A stretch of DNA of 64,000 nucleotides from Nephrocerus scutellatus (lineage: Eukaryota > Arthropoda > Insecta > Diptera > Pipunculidae), in the NCBI GenBank assembly GCA_947095585.1, contig OX352765.1:90294965-90358964 (forward strand), given 5' to 3'. The position numbers and the translations under genes were made by a program. The notes under the pieces are model-generated. The model saw nothing but the letters and a program-made list of their open reading frames with translations, was not told where the DNA came from and did not search any database. Numbering within the stretch: position 1 is the stretch's first letter; each line of letters begins with the position of its first letter. Positions 32,010 through 43,549 of the stretch are shown here, in pieces.

Positions 32010-33115
32010 GTTTGCACCCTTATAAGGCTCGGCTTTATGCTTGGCACAGCCTGGGCGTTAAGGAAAAGGGGGAGAAAATAGGAGGTGTCTATATGAGCTT
32101 GTGTCTTAAATAGATGTGGATCATAGTGATGTGGAAAAACATAGCTTGGCAGAGCTTCCTCATACGTACGGCAGAAAGTCTGAACTTAACTTTACTGAAC
32201 TGGGCTTAAGGGTAAACTGATGAACATTTCGAACGCGACGAGTATTGCGGTTGAATTCAAGAAGAGGTGGCATGCAACTGGCTGTTTATCTTGAGCACCG
32301 CTTTGTTTCCTCGATGCAAGTCCCATTCCTGGACAATGGCATAGGATTTAGGACTAGCTTGGACGACAGGAGACAGCATTGGGTTTTGGAAGCGTTAAAT
32401 TCTACTCGATTGTTTTCTCCCCATTTTATTATGCTGTCCAGGTCAGAATTGTTACCGTGCTTAACATACGTAGTTGTTAGATTTCCACATGAGAAGTGGA
32501 GGGACGTTCCTCAAACTTATATGAGAAGCGTCGTTGGCGAAAGAGTGAATTGGATTAGAAGTAGTAGACAAGAGATTATAAATAAAAATAAGAAAGAGTG
32601 TCGGGGACAAAACAGAGCCCTGGGGAACGCCAGCATTTATGTGATGCATTTTAGATTTAAAAACGCCCAAGACAATTAGAATTGAGCGGTCAAAAAAATA
32701 GCCTCTAATCCAATGAAGCCGTTTTTACATCGACTCTATAAGCACGCATTTTGGACAAAAGAGCTTGACGCGCCAAACTCTGTCAAATTCCTTGAAAATA
32801 GCAAGAGCAACAGCTTTGCTTTCACCAAATTGATGCAAAGACCGAATCCACTGTTCGGTGAAATAAGCCATCAGATCACCAGTAGAATGTTGCCCACAAA
32901 ATCCGTACTGCCAGTCTCTAACGATTTCGTTAGTTTCAAGAAAATGAATCAGCGTTTCCATGATCTTGAAGAGAATGGATGTAAATGCTATGAATCGGTA
33001 CGAAGAAGGAGACGACGGCTTGCCTTTTTGGATATGGCCTGGACAAAGGCTGTTTTGCAACTTGTGGGGAAGAGTCCAGAAGAATTGGAGATATGGTAAA
33101 GCTTACGCAATGGTA
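32010..33115 (-). pseudogene. Jockey-type LINE ORF2, RT palm to C-terminus
   Basis: On the minus strand: KLYHISNSSGLFPTSCK (about 33090), SSYR.IAFTSIL.KIMETLI (about 32990-32945), YGFCGQHSTGDLMAYFTEQW (about 32900-32840), RT motif A region ALAIFKEFDRVW, motif B INAGVPQGSVLSPTLF (32630-32585) and motif C SFANDA, where the first catalytic Asp is Asn. Then DSIIKWGENNRVEFNASKTQ (about 32435-32375) and a jump to the C-terminal KTQAHIDTSYFLP (about 32105-32065). In-frame stops and frameshifts are present. The thumb is deleted. Same family as 15.4-17.7 kb. Confidence 0.85.
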
Positions 33116-33990
33116 ATGCCAGCTTTTAGAAAAACTTCTTCAGAACTAATGGTTGTTCGCTGCGGTTGGTTGCCGAGGACGTCCTAAACAGACAATGCCT
33201 CCATAGACAACGGCAAAACGATGCACACAATTTGGCATCAGCAGACGTTCGCTGCGTCGAATTTTGGTGAAAGACCTATAGATGTTCCCTTACAAAGTGC
33301 AAACCCTTCTCCAATTACTGCCTGCTGACCGTCAAGTGAGGTTAAATTACTCCCATGCTCTCTGTTAAACCTGGTGCAAGAAGAGGATGATTTCGTTTCC
33401 AAAATCATAATGAGCGACGAAGCCATTTACCACTTAAGTGGGTATGTGAACAAACAAAACATACGTTACTGGGGCACGGAGAATCCACATGAAATGCACC
33501 AAGAGCCATGGCATCATCTCAAAGTGACTGTTTGGTGCGGAATTTCCAGTGAAAAAGTGATTGGCCCTTTTTTTTTTGAGGACGCAGACGGCACCACCGT
33601 AACCGTAACTTGTGAACGCTACTGACAGATGTTGAACGAGTTTTTTTAATGCAAGTTGCTGAATTGTTTATCGAGCATTGTTGGTTCCAGCAGAACGGAG
33701 CAAGCGCTCACACAACTCAGGCAACGATGGAGATTTTGAAACACCAATTTCCGGACGTTTTGATCTGACCGGCCAGATCGCCAAATCCGACGGCGCCAGA
33801 CTTCTTCCTTTGTGGCATTTTGAAATCTCGCATTTACCGCAACAAACCACAAACCTTGCTAGTCTTGAAAGTCAACATTGAAGAAGAAGTTAACAATTTG
33901 AAGACAGATGTTCTACGAGCAACAATTCAAAATGTTCATCAAGTCAGGAGGCTGTCATTTGACCGATATCATTTTTTCAACTTAATGTAA
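33116..33990 (+). pseudogene. mariner-type DD34D transposase pseudogene
   Basis: The plus strand encodes, across frameshifts, an HTH segment FGISRRSLRRILVKDL (about 33230-33277), VRLNYSHAL, then EEDDFVSKIIMSDEAIYHLS (about 33380-33437), GYVNKQNIRYWGTENP and VTVWCGISSEKVIGPFFFED. After a TGA at 33623 come CWFQQNGASAHTTQATMEIL (about 33679-33738), SPNPTAPDFFLCGILKSRIY and KTDVLRATIQN, ending at a TAA (33988-33990). The first catalytic Asp (SDEA) and third Asp (APDFF, 34 residues after the second position) are kept. The second position is Asn (QQNGA instead of QQDGA). One further stop interrupts the spacer. It has the length and order of a full transposase but is inactive. Confidence 0.9.
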
Positions 33991-35630
33991 TCCATCTTAC
34001 ATCTTCAAAGTTCAAATAAACTTTACGTGAAAATAGAGCTGAATTTTTTTAATTTCTAACAAATTGGCAGCTAAATCACATTACGACATTACTTTTGCCG
34101 TGCACCTTTTACAATACAAAACAAATAATACAACAAAGAACTGTAACGTACAACTGAAAAATTTAATGTTTCTCAATATTCCCCTCTAGTCATCAATGGA
34201 AATAAATTTCCTGAATTCCATCCAATTTCCATTCGTTGTCTTATTTCATCGCAAATCGAAACACAAAACAACAACGACAGTCTGATCAGACAGCAATATT
34301 ACGGGATCTGGGGTGGGATGGGTGCTTTGATTGGTATTTTTGGCATTGAATTTGTGTCTTGGTTGTAGATTAGATTATGGAAGATGCCTTTTGCCTTTTG
34401 ATGGCAATTTTGCTGTTTTATAATGTATCTGGTTTGTTGTTGTGCACACAACACCACCCTCACTGGTGTATATTTACAAAACAGTTGATGTTAAAATTTT
34501 TATAGAAATTTGTTAACCTTTTTGCTGCAAGAAATTCAGCCATCCATGTGGATTGGAACAGTGAGTGTTAATTGCGTAAGTTTGGCAACAACGCTTTTCT
34601 TACTCACCACACCATCAATAAAGAATCATGTGCCATCTATTGAGCTCCTTAAACACTGTAACACAGTAAGAGAGAGAGAGAATGAGAGAGAGAAATAGAT
34701 AGAGCGAGAGATTATTTATTTATTTACATATTTTCCGGGAATGTTTTTTTTTTGCCTGAAAAACGACAACAACGCTCAACGACTTAGTGTTATACGATAT
34801 ACGTGCCATGTCGTGCAGTGTCGTTCATGTTCCCATTTAGTGAAGTTCTGTGGGGTGCTTCTTTCCCATCCACCGCTCTCTAACGCTCGTCAAGGTGGCA
34901 AAAATACCTTCGTTGAACTTTCAATTCCGTCAGATTTGCTGAGAGAGCTACAACTTCAACTCCTGTGGCGCTCAAAGGAGTGAATGTGTTAAAGTGCAAA
35001 TTTCCCTTGATGGGATTTGTGCAAGTGTATGTGTGCTAGACAGCTAGACACCCATGATGGTCTATTGGCCATGTTGCCGACGACTATGCGGGTTGTGTTT
35101 GCCGGCATTTATGCTTCTTGACATCTGAGATGAGATCCTGATAACGGTACGAGATACACCACTGTACTCTGCACGGTGTACATGTATGTGTTGTCAGCTG
35201 TGTATACACAAATCAGGCTACTTGGACCTTTTTTTTGATCTTTTGCCGATTTTAGACAGGAAGTATGATGATGCAGCAGTCCTGGCGGACAACATCATGT
35301 AAAGTTGGTTGATGAAAAGTCCACTTCTGTGAATCACTGGCGTTGTTCCATAGTCTAGCGTAGATTTGCAATTATTTAATGCAATGGTGTGGGGAGTGAG
35401 CGTCGGAGCAAGGATGTAGATTTAGGAATTTTTCTAAATTGTATGTCATGCAAAGCAATTCACTTTTATATGAATACCTATGCAAAAGTTTTACTTTACT
35501 GTAAGTTAGACAGGAATATTAATTATATCCTGTTGATTGTACCAACATTTTGTGAAACTCCAGTAGGGAAGATTGAGTTTTGATCAACTCCATAAGATGT
35601 CACATAGAAAACTGATGCGTTTTTCAACGA
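33991..35630. other. no recognisable gene; short GA-rich tract
   Basis: No coding motif found. An AGAGAGAGAGAATGAGAGAG stretch lies near 34670-34712. The mariner 3' terminal repeat could not be identified in the first 150 bp. Confidence 0.5.
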
Positions 35631-35634
35631 TTAA

Positions 35635-35715
35635 AGCCTTTAGGGATGCCAAACTGGATAACATCGACTCGAAATCGGGACCAGTGGAGAGATTTATAGC
35701 CGGTTGTATAACGAG
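35635..35715 (+). pseudogene. RTE-type LINE 3' scrap
   Basis: The plus strand encodes AFRDAKLDNIDSKSGPVERF, nearly the same as the EFRDAKLDDIGSKSGLVERL segment of the minus-strand RTE copy at 40.4 kb. Only about 80 bp survive, ending at TAGCCGG. Confidence 0.65.
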
Positions 35716-35879
35716 TTGTGTACGAGTGTCACAAGATATATTCCTTTTGATAAACAGAAAGTTATTAAAAGTGGGAGAGTAAGAATTTCGAGGAAATCTT
35801 CCAACCTCTTCCCACAAAAACTGCATAACTGCAGATTGTATTATGACGATAATTCAACGCCTCAATTGGATGACAATGT

Positions 35880-36480
35880 AAAGTTGCAGAAGTAATAATG
35901 AGAGCCAAGCCAGGCAAACCACTACCTATATTGATAAGCCAGCATAAATCCCGAGATGAGGATGAACCACCTCATGGCAAGTAAGAATTACTGAAAGAAA
36001 GTCTCGCAGATCTGCACTGAACAAAGAATCCGATGGGCAATAAAAAGCTTCCAGCCCTAAAAATCACCTTCCACATTTCTTAGAATATTCAGAAGCACTC
36101 GAGTTCATATCGACAAGCTGGAGATGGGCAAAGGTGGTATTCATACCGAGAGTGGGAAAGAAAGATCCCACCCATCCCAAGTCCTCCAGACCAATTAGCC
36201 AAACTTCGTTTGTCCAAAAGACTATCGAGAAGGTTATCGATAATTACATAAGGTGGGAAGTACTGTGATGAGAACCACTACACTCCAATCAACATGCGTA
36301 GAGAGCGGGCAGATCTACGAAGAATGCACTGTAGGAGCTGACGGAAAGTATAGAGGGGTCGAGTAAGGAAATCGCGCTATCCGCCTTCCTAGAGACATCG
36401 AAGGAGCCTTCGTATCTCATGATGAGGCGATAAGAAATGCTCTTGTTTCAGAATTTGTAGCGGTCCGTTTGGTATTTCCC
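35880..36480 (+). pseudogene. LOA/I-type LINE, RT fingers and motif A
   Basis: The plus strand encodes WAKVVFIPRVGKKDPTHPKS (about 36125-36184), then RPISQTSFVQKTIEKVIDNY (about 36188-36247), and RDIEGAFVSHDEAIRNAL (about 36395-36450). These fit the RT pattern WxxxxVVFIPKxGKxDP..PKSFRPISLTSFLLKxxEKLVxxY and motif A FLDIEGAFxN. The motif-A Asp (DIEGAF) is present, but the preceding residues are changed. Motifs B and C are absent. It is a 5' piece not continuous with the RNase H pieces that follow on the other strand. Confidence 0.75.
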
Positions 36481-36703
36481 CATTTTTACTAAACGATCAT
36501 GTTTGCCGCTCCAGCTTGAGTTTTACGTCTTGATGTATTGTGTTATATTAAGAAGCTTTTTGATTTGTATCATCCCGGGCGATGATTCCCAGTCTGCTTC
36601 GATAGCATTGTTTCCCCAGTCACTGACCTTTTTATTTAGGTGTCTCTTGAAATAAGAAATACATGGCTCGGGGCAAGCTAAGATTCTATCTGTACCTTCT
36701 CTC

Positions 36704-36884
36704 TAACCGTGAGGTTCAAATTGCAGCATAATATCTAACCGTTATGTTGCAGGACTTAAAACGGCAGAATAAGAAACGGTTTACTCCAAAGGGAGGACCG
36801 CTAAGTAGCAAAATATAAGGAGTGGCTTAAAGGCGAAAGCCAGGTAAGCCCGGGGCTCAATCCCCAACTCCAACCACGACTTCA
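36704..36884 (+). mobile_element. short interspersed element with 13-bp target duplication, copy 2
   Basis: A ~181-bp insertion is flanked by perfect direct repeats TGTACCTTCTCTC (36691-36703 and 36885-36897). It starts CCGTGAGGTTCAAATTGCAG after four bases, contains TTATGTTGCAGGACTTAAAA, GGAGGACCGCTAAGTAGC, TGGCTTAAAGGCGAAAGCC and GGGGCTCAATCCCC, and ends CCAACCACGACTTCA. It is highly similar to the reverse complements of 17261-17434 and 54055-54233. Confidence 0.8.
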
Positions 36885-36899
36885 TGTACCTTCTCTCGT

Positions 36900-38000
36900 C
36901 CTTTTTGCGGTGTCTAGCTGCATCTTACTGTATATATGGGAATGGAAGATAAAGGGACAGTGCCGTGAATACTTAGAGTATGCTCAGGATGGGAACTGTC
37001 TTCGTACTTTAGCGACCCTATCATACAGGTCTGTGTTAGAGCAAGCTATCCTGGGCGGGCCTAGGATGGCTTTGCTGTCCTAGTGGCAGATGATATGGTT
37101 CGAAGTTCCGGAAGGATGTGCTGCCAGAGTCTGTTTTGCAATCGCCCAGGCGCTCACACGTGTACGAACGGGTGACCTTAGATGCCAGATCTGGCCAAGG
37201 TCTCGGATCGTGATAGCTTGCTATCTTGTTGACAGGTGATATGGTTAGGTTCCGGATAGATGTGCCGCCAGGGTCTTCTTTGAAATCGCCTTATACCTTA
37301 AACAACTGAAGCCATTGATATCACGGGAGTTGTCTTGCCCAACAGATAAGGTTGACCTTCGTGAACTCAGGGACCAGGTGGATCATTTCGGAGGACTGCC
37401 TGGTCTGTGACAACTATGGTTGCGGACCCAGTTTCGTTCTGGGAATGCTTCGTGGGGCCTAAAGATTTACTCTCGCAAGAGGGCAACGCTAGATGGGAAG
37501 ATGGCACAATTAGTATGCTTCATGCCGAAAGGTGGGTAAGCGAGGAGCTCGTCTCCACTCTACCAATGATGTATCTTCTCTCGCACAGAGATGGGCTGTC
37601 TCGTTTCCTGGAATGCCATTCTGTTTAGAGAGCTTCTGAAATAAGTACTGCCTGGCTCGCGGCGTGCGGAGATTCTATCTGTACTTCTCTCGCACAGAGA
37701 TCGGCTGCCTTGTTTGTTGGAATGCCAGAGTGACCACATTAGGGGAATTTGGTTAGTTATACCCAGTTCTATTAAGTGGCAGTAGCAGCTCTACGTTAAG
37801 TTGAAGACTGGGTCTCTTAAGGTTACTAATGCTGCCTGGCTGTCAGATATCTTGTAGAACTCTCGTCTTCTTTACCTTCTTCTGATACATTCTAATGTGG
37901 AGGCTTCTATTGCTAGTGTTTCTGACTGGAAGACGGTTGCAGATTTTTTTTTTGTTTTTGATCCGTCAATATACCAGGTAAATGCATGGCGGAGAAGGTT
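36900..38000 (-). pseudogene. RNase H-bearing LINE fragments with local duplications
   Basis: On the minus strand WYIDGSKTKKKSATVFQSET (about 37975-37915) followed by LAIEAS is the start of an RNase H domain (YTDGSK...FQAE.LAI). GIPGNETAHLCERR (about 37620-37575) is the second RNase H landmark (GIPGNE.AD.LA). Two further degenerate copies of that landmark, built around CTCTCGCACAGAGAT, lie near 37575 and 37690. Another ~150-bp duplication links 37085-37160 and 37231-37300 (GATATGGTT, TCCGGA.....TGTGC, CCAG.GTCT). The array looks like a LINE fragment scrambled by unequal exchange. Confidence 0.6.
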
Positions 38001-39730
38001 GGTTTTGATTTTCTCAACTTGATCTCTTTCTAGCATTCTTATTGAGATACTCTTTTGGAAAATAGCTGTGGTTATGGTCAAGTCTGATAGTTGGACAATT
38101 TCGTTTGCCTTATTTATACTTTAGTCTGATGGCTCTTGAACCGGCCATGCTTTTGATATATTATTGCATGGTTGTGAGCTTCAAACGTTTTTCAAGAGCT
38201 GGTCACCTTTTGCCAAAAAAAAACCAACTAAATGCAATTCAATTTAACAAAAACCAACAACAAACCAACTCTCATAATGAAAAACTTTATCTCAACTTGG
38301 TATCTAAATTTTGTATCTGATTTTAACACCAGCAGCACCTCCCCAAGGAAATGAAGTACCTCATGCAACAGAGAATGTCTGAAATAAAATTATCTGAGTA
38401 ATCTGCAATAAACACAGCAAAAAAAATCCACCAATGGGAGGGATATAATCTCAGACACAGCAGCGAATTAAAATGAAAGCAATTAAAATTTCAAAAGCGA
38501 TAACACAAAACAAAGCATTAGGGAGGGCTGTACTCTGTACTGTATACTCTTTGTTCCACTTGGGTCAGATCAGGTGATAGATTTGTGTGTGTGTGTGCAA
38601 AATTTTGCTAATTAATATTCTCCAAGTCAGTCCAACAAGGATTTGTGTGTACTTGAACAACAAAACACAACGACAGACGGAGTACGAGTGTTCAAATCCA
38701 GCAAAGTAAGGCAAGCAAATGTAGGTCTGTTGTTATGCGTAAGTTTATAATTGGCAAACATTTGTTGTTGCTGTTTTGTTGTTTTTATATCGAAAGATCC
38801 CTGTTAACAGTCGGTAGTATATAGGTTTGACAATGTCAACTTAATTGAACGAGAGAGGAGGTTGTCGAGCTTAAGTGCGGAATTAGGCTAAAATGAATAA
38901 CTGCACCTTGTGTTTGTATGTGTTTGTGTACTGAACGAACGACAACAGCAAAAAAAAAAAAAACAACTTAACAATAAACCAACCACACCTTTAACCTTGC
39001 AATTCTATCTTTTGTTCTTTAATTTCAACAAAACTCTGTGTGAGTTTCTTTGTGGTAGTGCACCCTTTTGCTAAGCGGGTGATTGCCGCTGTGACAGTGA
39101 CAGGGTATTATTCACTACACTGCTATCGTACACTTTCTAGGGGTTGCAAAACACAAAAACATCGACCTGCATACTAAAATGAGATAATCAGAGACTTAAA
39201 AGGCACACAAGGGAGACAGTAAAATTAGGATTTAGTCGCGAAAGGGTGGAGAACGCTGCTGTAGGTAAATTAATTAGCGATAAGATTTGATTGGCAGCTA
39301 AAGCTATCATTGAAATGCAGATAAAGCATTAAATTGACGCTAGACGATCACGGGATAAATAATAATAGCATTTGTGATATATTGATATTTCTGCACGCAT
39401 TCGTCTTTTTTGTATTTTGTATATTTCTGATAGAGAGATCAGAGCGCCAATGTCCTTTAGAAAATATGGGGTAGCTCCAGGGCTACGCCGGGTTAAACCT
39501 GTTTCCAAAATGATGCACAGATCTTGTGTCTTTGAGAGTTTAATCTTCAATTATTTTAAACAACACACCATACAAATACTCTATCTGGTACGTAATCGAT
39601 CCATCCCACTAACCCCCACCAAACTGACCACCACCTCCATCGTGAGTTATGGTCGAGAGTTCATGCAAAAATCCCGTGGAAAAAAAGCTCTTTCAGTTTT
39701 TCCAGAATTTTCTAATTTTACCAACGAACG
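38001..39730. other. no recognisable gene
   Basis: AT-rich, with a GTGTGTGTGTGTG run near 38586 and a poly-A run near 38950. No coding or repeat match was recognised. Confidence 0.5.
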
Positions 39731-39734
39731 AACA

Positions 39735-39945
39735 GCCCACTGAAGTGGGCCCAAGAGGTTAGAGTGTTGGACTACTGAGTTTCAAAGTTGGAATTGCAGA
39801 AAATTTTTTGACTCTGTAAAAATTTTGATGTAATCAGGCCTCAGGGTCGAGGGGCTCCCGTATAAGCCTCTTGAGCCACGTCGCCCACTTTATTTGGTGG
39901 TGTCTTAAAAAAGACAAAGATAAGATGACGCCGATATTTACTTAG
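39735..39945 (+). mobile_element. possible tRNA-derived SINE, second type
   Basis: The head GGGCCCAAGAGGTTAGAGTG TTGGACTACTGAG resembles the D-arm and anticodon region of a tRNA (box A). Box B (AGTTGGAATTGC) is weak. The body (CTCAGGGTCGAGGGGCTCC, GAGCCACGTCGCCCACTTTA) does not match the main SINE family of this window. Confidence 0.4.
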
Positions 39946-40023
39946 AGCTGGTATATTTAGAAACAGATTTTGTTCCTTCACTGACCGCATGCTTGGCCAA
40001 AAAGTAAACGTCGTGGCCGTCGT

Positions 40024-40255
40024 GGCCGCCGTGGCTTAAGTGGTTAGTGCGTTAGACTTCTGAGTAGAAGGCTCGAGGCTTCGAATCCCAGAAAGACCAA
40101 TCTCTCGCAAAAGTCTGACAAATGTCCGAGAGTAATAAGAATAATTTGTAACGGAAAGCTTCTTAATGTGCCTTTGGGATTAGAAGGAAAAATATAACAC
40201 GCATAACACGAATGGTCGCGAGAAGGCAGGCTTTTGACCAGGCAGCGCGCAATTG
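40024..40255 (+). mobile_element. tRNA-derived SINE, main family
   Basis: The head CCGTGGCTTAAGTGGTTAG (box A) and GAGGCTTCGAATCCCAG (box B, close to GGTTCGANTCC) is the clearest tRNA-like head in the window. The body has TCTGACAAATGTCCGAGAG, GGAAAGCTTCTTAA and AACACGAATGGTCGCGAGAA. The final ~40 bp diverge (GACCAGGCAGCGCGC). An RTE 3' end lies 55 bp downstream on the other strand. Confidence 0.75.
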
Positions 40256-40309
40256 GGTTAAAAATTGATCGCAAGATTAAACCGGCCAGCCAGCCAGCCA
40301 CGGACACAC

Positions 40310-41950
40310 GAAGTTAATATCATCATCATCATATTTGGCTCTACAACCGGGGTCCGGTTCTGGCCTCCTGCAAAAAGTCTCTCCACCAATCCCGATTTTG
40401 AGCCGATGTCATCCAGTTTTGCATCCCTAAACTCTGAGCTTAATTCTCTGCACAATGTCAACATCGCGGTAACGCTCGTAGATCTCATCATTATAGTCTT
40501 CGGAATCGTCCTTCCTCAAATACGGAGCCAACACAATTCTCAATTCTGAAGAAACCGTGCGCGTATTTCTGGTTCCATGCTGTTATCGGCTGCTACATTG
40601 CACTACTTCAAATTCGCGCTCTACTATTTAAATTGCGGTACCAATGTTGGATCTTCTACTCGCAGACGTGGCCACCATGTATGTACTTTGTTTTGCCATA
40701 TATGTGCAGCCCCAGATTTTGTTCCGCCCGCTCGATCTGGATAAAAGCTTCCTTTACAGCTCTTGGGCTTCTACCAACGATGTCAATATCGCCTGCGTAA
40801 GCCAGTATCTGAATGGACTTATAGAGGACTGTTCCTCTCGCCGTTACACAAATGGTCGCGAGAAGCTATGCCTTGGACCGAAACGGTCTGTCGCGCCGAA
40901 TATTCATTTTATAACATTGGTCATGGTCAACTTCGTTGCGAAGGGCAGCTGGGTTAGCTCGAATCTGATTCGCGGATACAGTCTTTCGTGATGATGCAAT
41001 CCACGCGCGGAGCACCATACCAGCAAGATAGTCCGAGTCGAAGTTGGCACCTCGGTACCTTCATACCGTCATCAGGTTCGGGTTGTGGCGGCGGTCTATC
41101 AACACGTTACACGTGGTCTATCTGGTTGCGAGTGGTTCCATCTTCAGATACCCAGGTGGCTTTGTGTAATTTTTTTACGCGCAAACCTTGTACTCGCAAC
41201 GACAAAATTATTGCTTGCTGCCATCTCTATGACTCGTTGTCCATAGTGTTCTCGTGTAAGCTATGTGTGCCAATGTACGGCCTGAATACTGGCTCCCTAC
41301 CTATTTTTGCATTAATATCTCCCAGAATGATTTTTACATCATACTGAGGCATGTATGGAGTTGACGTTCGACTGATTCAAAGAATTCTTTTTTTTTCGTC
41401 ATCTGGGGAATCCTCTGTAGGTTCGTGAACGTTTATGAGGCTTATGTTTTTAATTCTTCCCCGCACGCGAAGGGTCGATCATTTATTGATTTAAAGCCGA
41501 TAACAGTGGATTTCAGTTTCGTTCTTTTGCTGACTAGAAACCCCACTCCGAGCACATGATGTGTTGCATGACAGCTGTATTATATGTCATATTCTGATTT
41601 TTGTAAGTCACCGCATCTCCTGGATTGCTGTTATGCCAGCCTTATATTTTGACAGATCTATACAGTGAGCGTACGTTCCATCAGAAAAATTTTAAACCGT
41701 TTAGCCGTTTTCGTTGCCGTGGTCGTCGTCGTTCGTCAGTGTATCCGAGGCTGATTTGGAGTTCCGTAATATAGTTTTTGTACGGGCGAGCTTATTAGCC
41801 TCGCGCCAACCTTAATTTGAAGGACTATCCCGATCATTCAGCTTTTCCTGATAAGAGTAAAATTACCGGCGGCCACCACGTGGAGGTTTGATCGCACTTC
41901 CACCAGTCAGAGATAGTTACGGCCACTTGCAATTCTGATGCATTTCGAGT
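40310..41950 (-). pseudogene. RTE-type LINE, endonuclease to 3' end with large deletion
   Basis: Minus strand, 5' to 3'. A 5' region at 41950-41840 is shared with 57530-57625. An APE-type endonuclease at about 41700-41000 has ITAIQE, HEPTEDSPDD (about 41420), MPQYDVKIILGDINAKIG with the catalytic GD-N motif (41350-41300), FRPYIGTHSLHENT and NQIDHV (about 41100). YEGTEVPTSTRT follows. Then come thumb scraps at 40680-40540 and the 3' end: FRDAKLDDIGSKSGLVERLF (40450-40390) and AAATATGATGATGATGATA. The RT core is deleted, and a SINE 3' end sits inside (40838-40905). The best preserved endonuclease in the window, but with stops. Confidence 0.8.
40838..40905 (+). mobile_element. SINE 3' end inside an RTE copy
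   Basis: ACACAAATGGTCGCGAGAAG, then CTTGGACCGAAACGGTCTG and TCGCGCCGAATATTCATTTT, match the 3' core of the main SINE family. A 5'-truncated insertion, opposite in strand to the surrounding RTE element. Confidence 0.65.
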
Positions 41951-42060
41951 TATTCCCCCTATTCGGCTGACGGCTGACCGCGAAGTTAATATAGAGAATT
42001 TAAAAAGCGTGACAGAATGACATATAAACCGACAGTGACAGACAGACAGACTTGCCTGTG

Positions 42061-43490
42061 TAACACTCATATGAAAGCATTTAAAACGGATCAGTTATTT
42101 ATAGGCAACCCCTCCCACAACTGGCTCTCGATAAATAAAATATGTTTGTACTTGTATGACTTGTATGTAAATCAAAACCTTTTATTCTTTTATTTCATAT
42201 TAGTTGGAAATATAAAACTTACCTTTCGTTAAATTGTTTTATCTCTTCAGTAGATTTAATCCAAAAGTAATCCTGAAAAAACATAAAAACATAGATTACA
42301 TAATTGTTTAGTTGGGAATCATTAAAAAAAGGGAACGGTTAGTGACTATAAGTCCTATAGTCCTATATAGACTAAAGTAACCATTAGTGACTTGATCAAG
42401 ATATGTACCTTTATTTAAAGAAAAGAAGGTTTTTCAAGCACAGTGGAATTGATCTGTCGCTGGTCTAAATTTCAGGAAAAGCACAAAAACTTTCAAACAG
42501 CACATGATTTCCCTGTAAAACGTACATATCATGAACTTTTGCCAATTTATTGTAACTTCCACACAACCAGTTCGAAATCTCAGATTACTATAGAAAGGAT
42601 TGTGTCCATTTTCCACTTTAGCCAGTAATTCAAATCGAAAGTAAGTTCATCAGTCTTTGTCAAATGCCGGGGCATTTCTTTCATTGCAATGATTTATTTC
42701 GCGATCTCAGCCTACATACAAACGGTCAACAGTTCCCCGTGCAACAACCAAAGAAACATGTCCAATTAATTTCGCGCTGAAGAGTTCCTCTTGGAAACAA
42801 CATTCGACATTAATAGACAATGACAAGAAAATCCTACCCGTTTGGATGAATGTAAGAAACAGCAATTTTAGGAAAAACTTAGCTGGATTTCAAAGTACAT
42901 ACAAAAATCCTCCGCATAACGATGTCACTTAAAGGCATTTATCTGTTCTGCATGAGTATTGTGAAACTAATCTCTATCTATTCTGTGCGTAATAGTTGAT
43001 AGGAGGGCAGAGGGCAGGACCAAATGACCAATAGACAAAACCAAACCGACTGAACTGATGAACTGATCCCGAAATTAATTTCCAACACAGCATATAAAAT
43101 GGAAATTAATTATTTCCATTTTCATTTAGCGGTTTATTTAATTTAGCTAAACAAATGATGATGATGATGATGATGGTCACTGCTTTCCACTGTTATTAGC
43201 TAACAAACAATTGGAGCTTGTGCGAGTACTCGGAGTTGAAGCCTGATAATAATTGGTTTGTGTCCAATTGGATTGCGATGTGCGATGGTAATAAGTATAC
43301 AACATTTCTTCCATCTCTGTATTTGTATTTAGCTATTATTTTGTTAGTTAGTTAGTTATTATTTGTATTTATTTAATTACGAATTAGTCGCAACGCATGT
43401 TATTATATAGCCACCCGATATCTATAATGCGGCCAAATTAAATTTGGTTTGAACTTTAAATTGCGACAAGTTTTGTTAGCAAGTGAATAT
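42061..43490. other. no recognisable gene; GAT microsatellite
   Basis: No coding motif. A (GAT)7-like run lies at 43155-43176 and a GTTAGTTAGTTAG run near 43342. At 43487-43510 TACGAGGGGCGATCAGTAG resembles a mariner-type terminal repeat, but no partner was found. Confidence 0.45.
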
Positions 43491-43549
43491 ACGAGGGGCG
43501 ATCAGTAGTACCCGTATTAGGAATGCAGACGCAAGTTTCCCCCCTTTTT

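Noticed and set aside
32245..33187. Plus-strand frames of 144, 128 and 75 codons
   Set aside because: Mostly the complement of the minus-strand Jockey ORF2, which carries the recognisable RT motifs; the last one overlaps the mariner start.
40024..40100. Functional tRNA gene
   Set aside because: Box A and B are present, but no acceptor stem could be paired and the body continues as a SINE shared with other loci.
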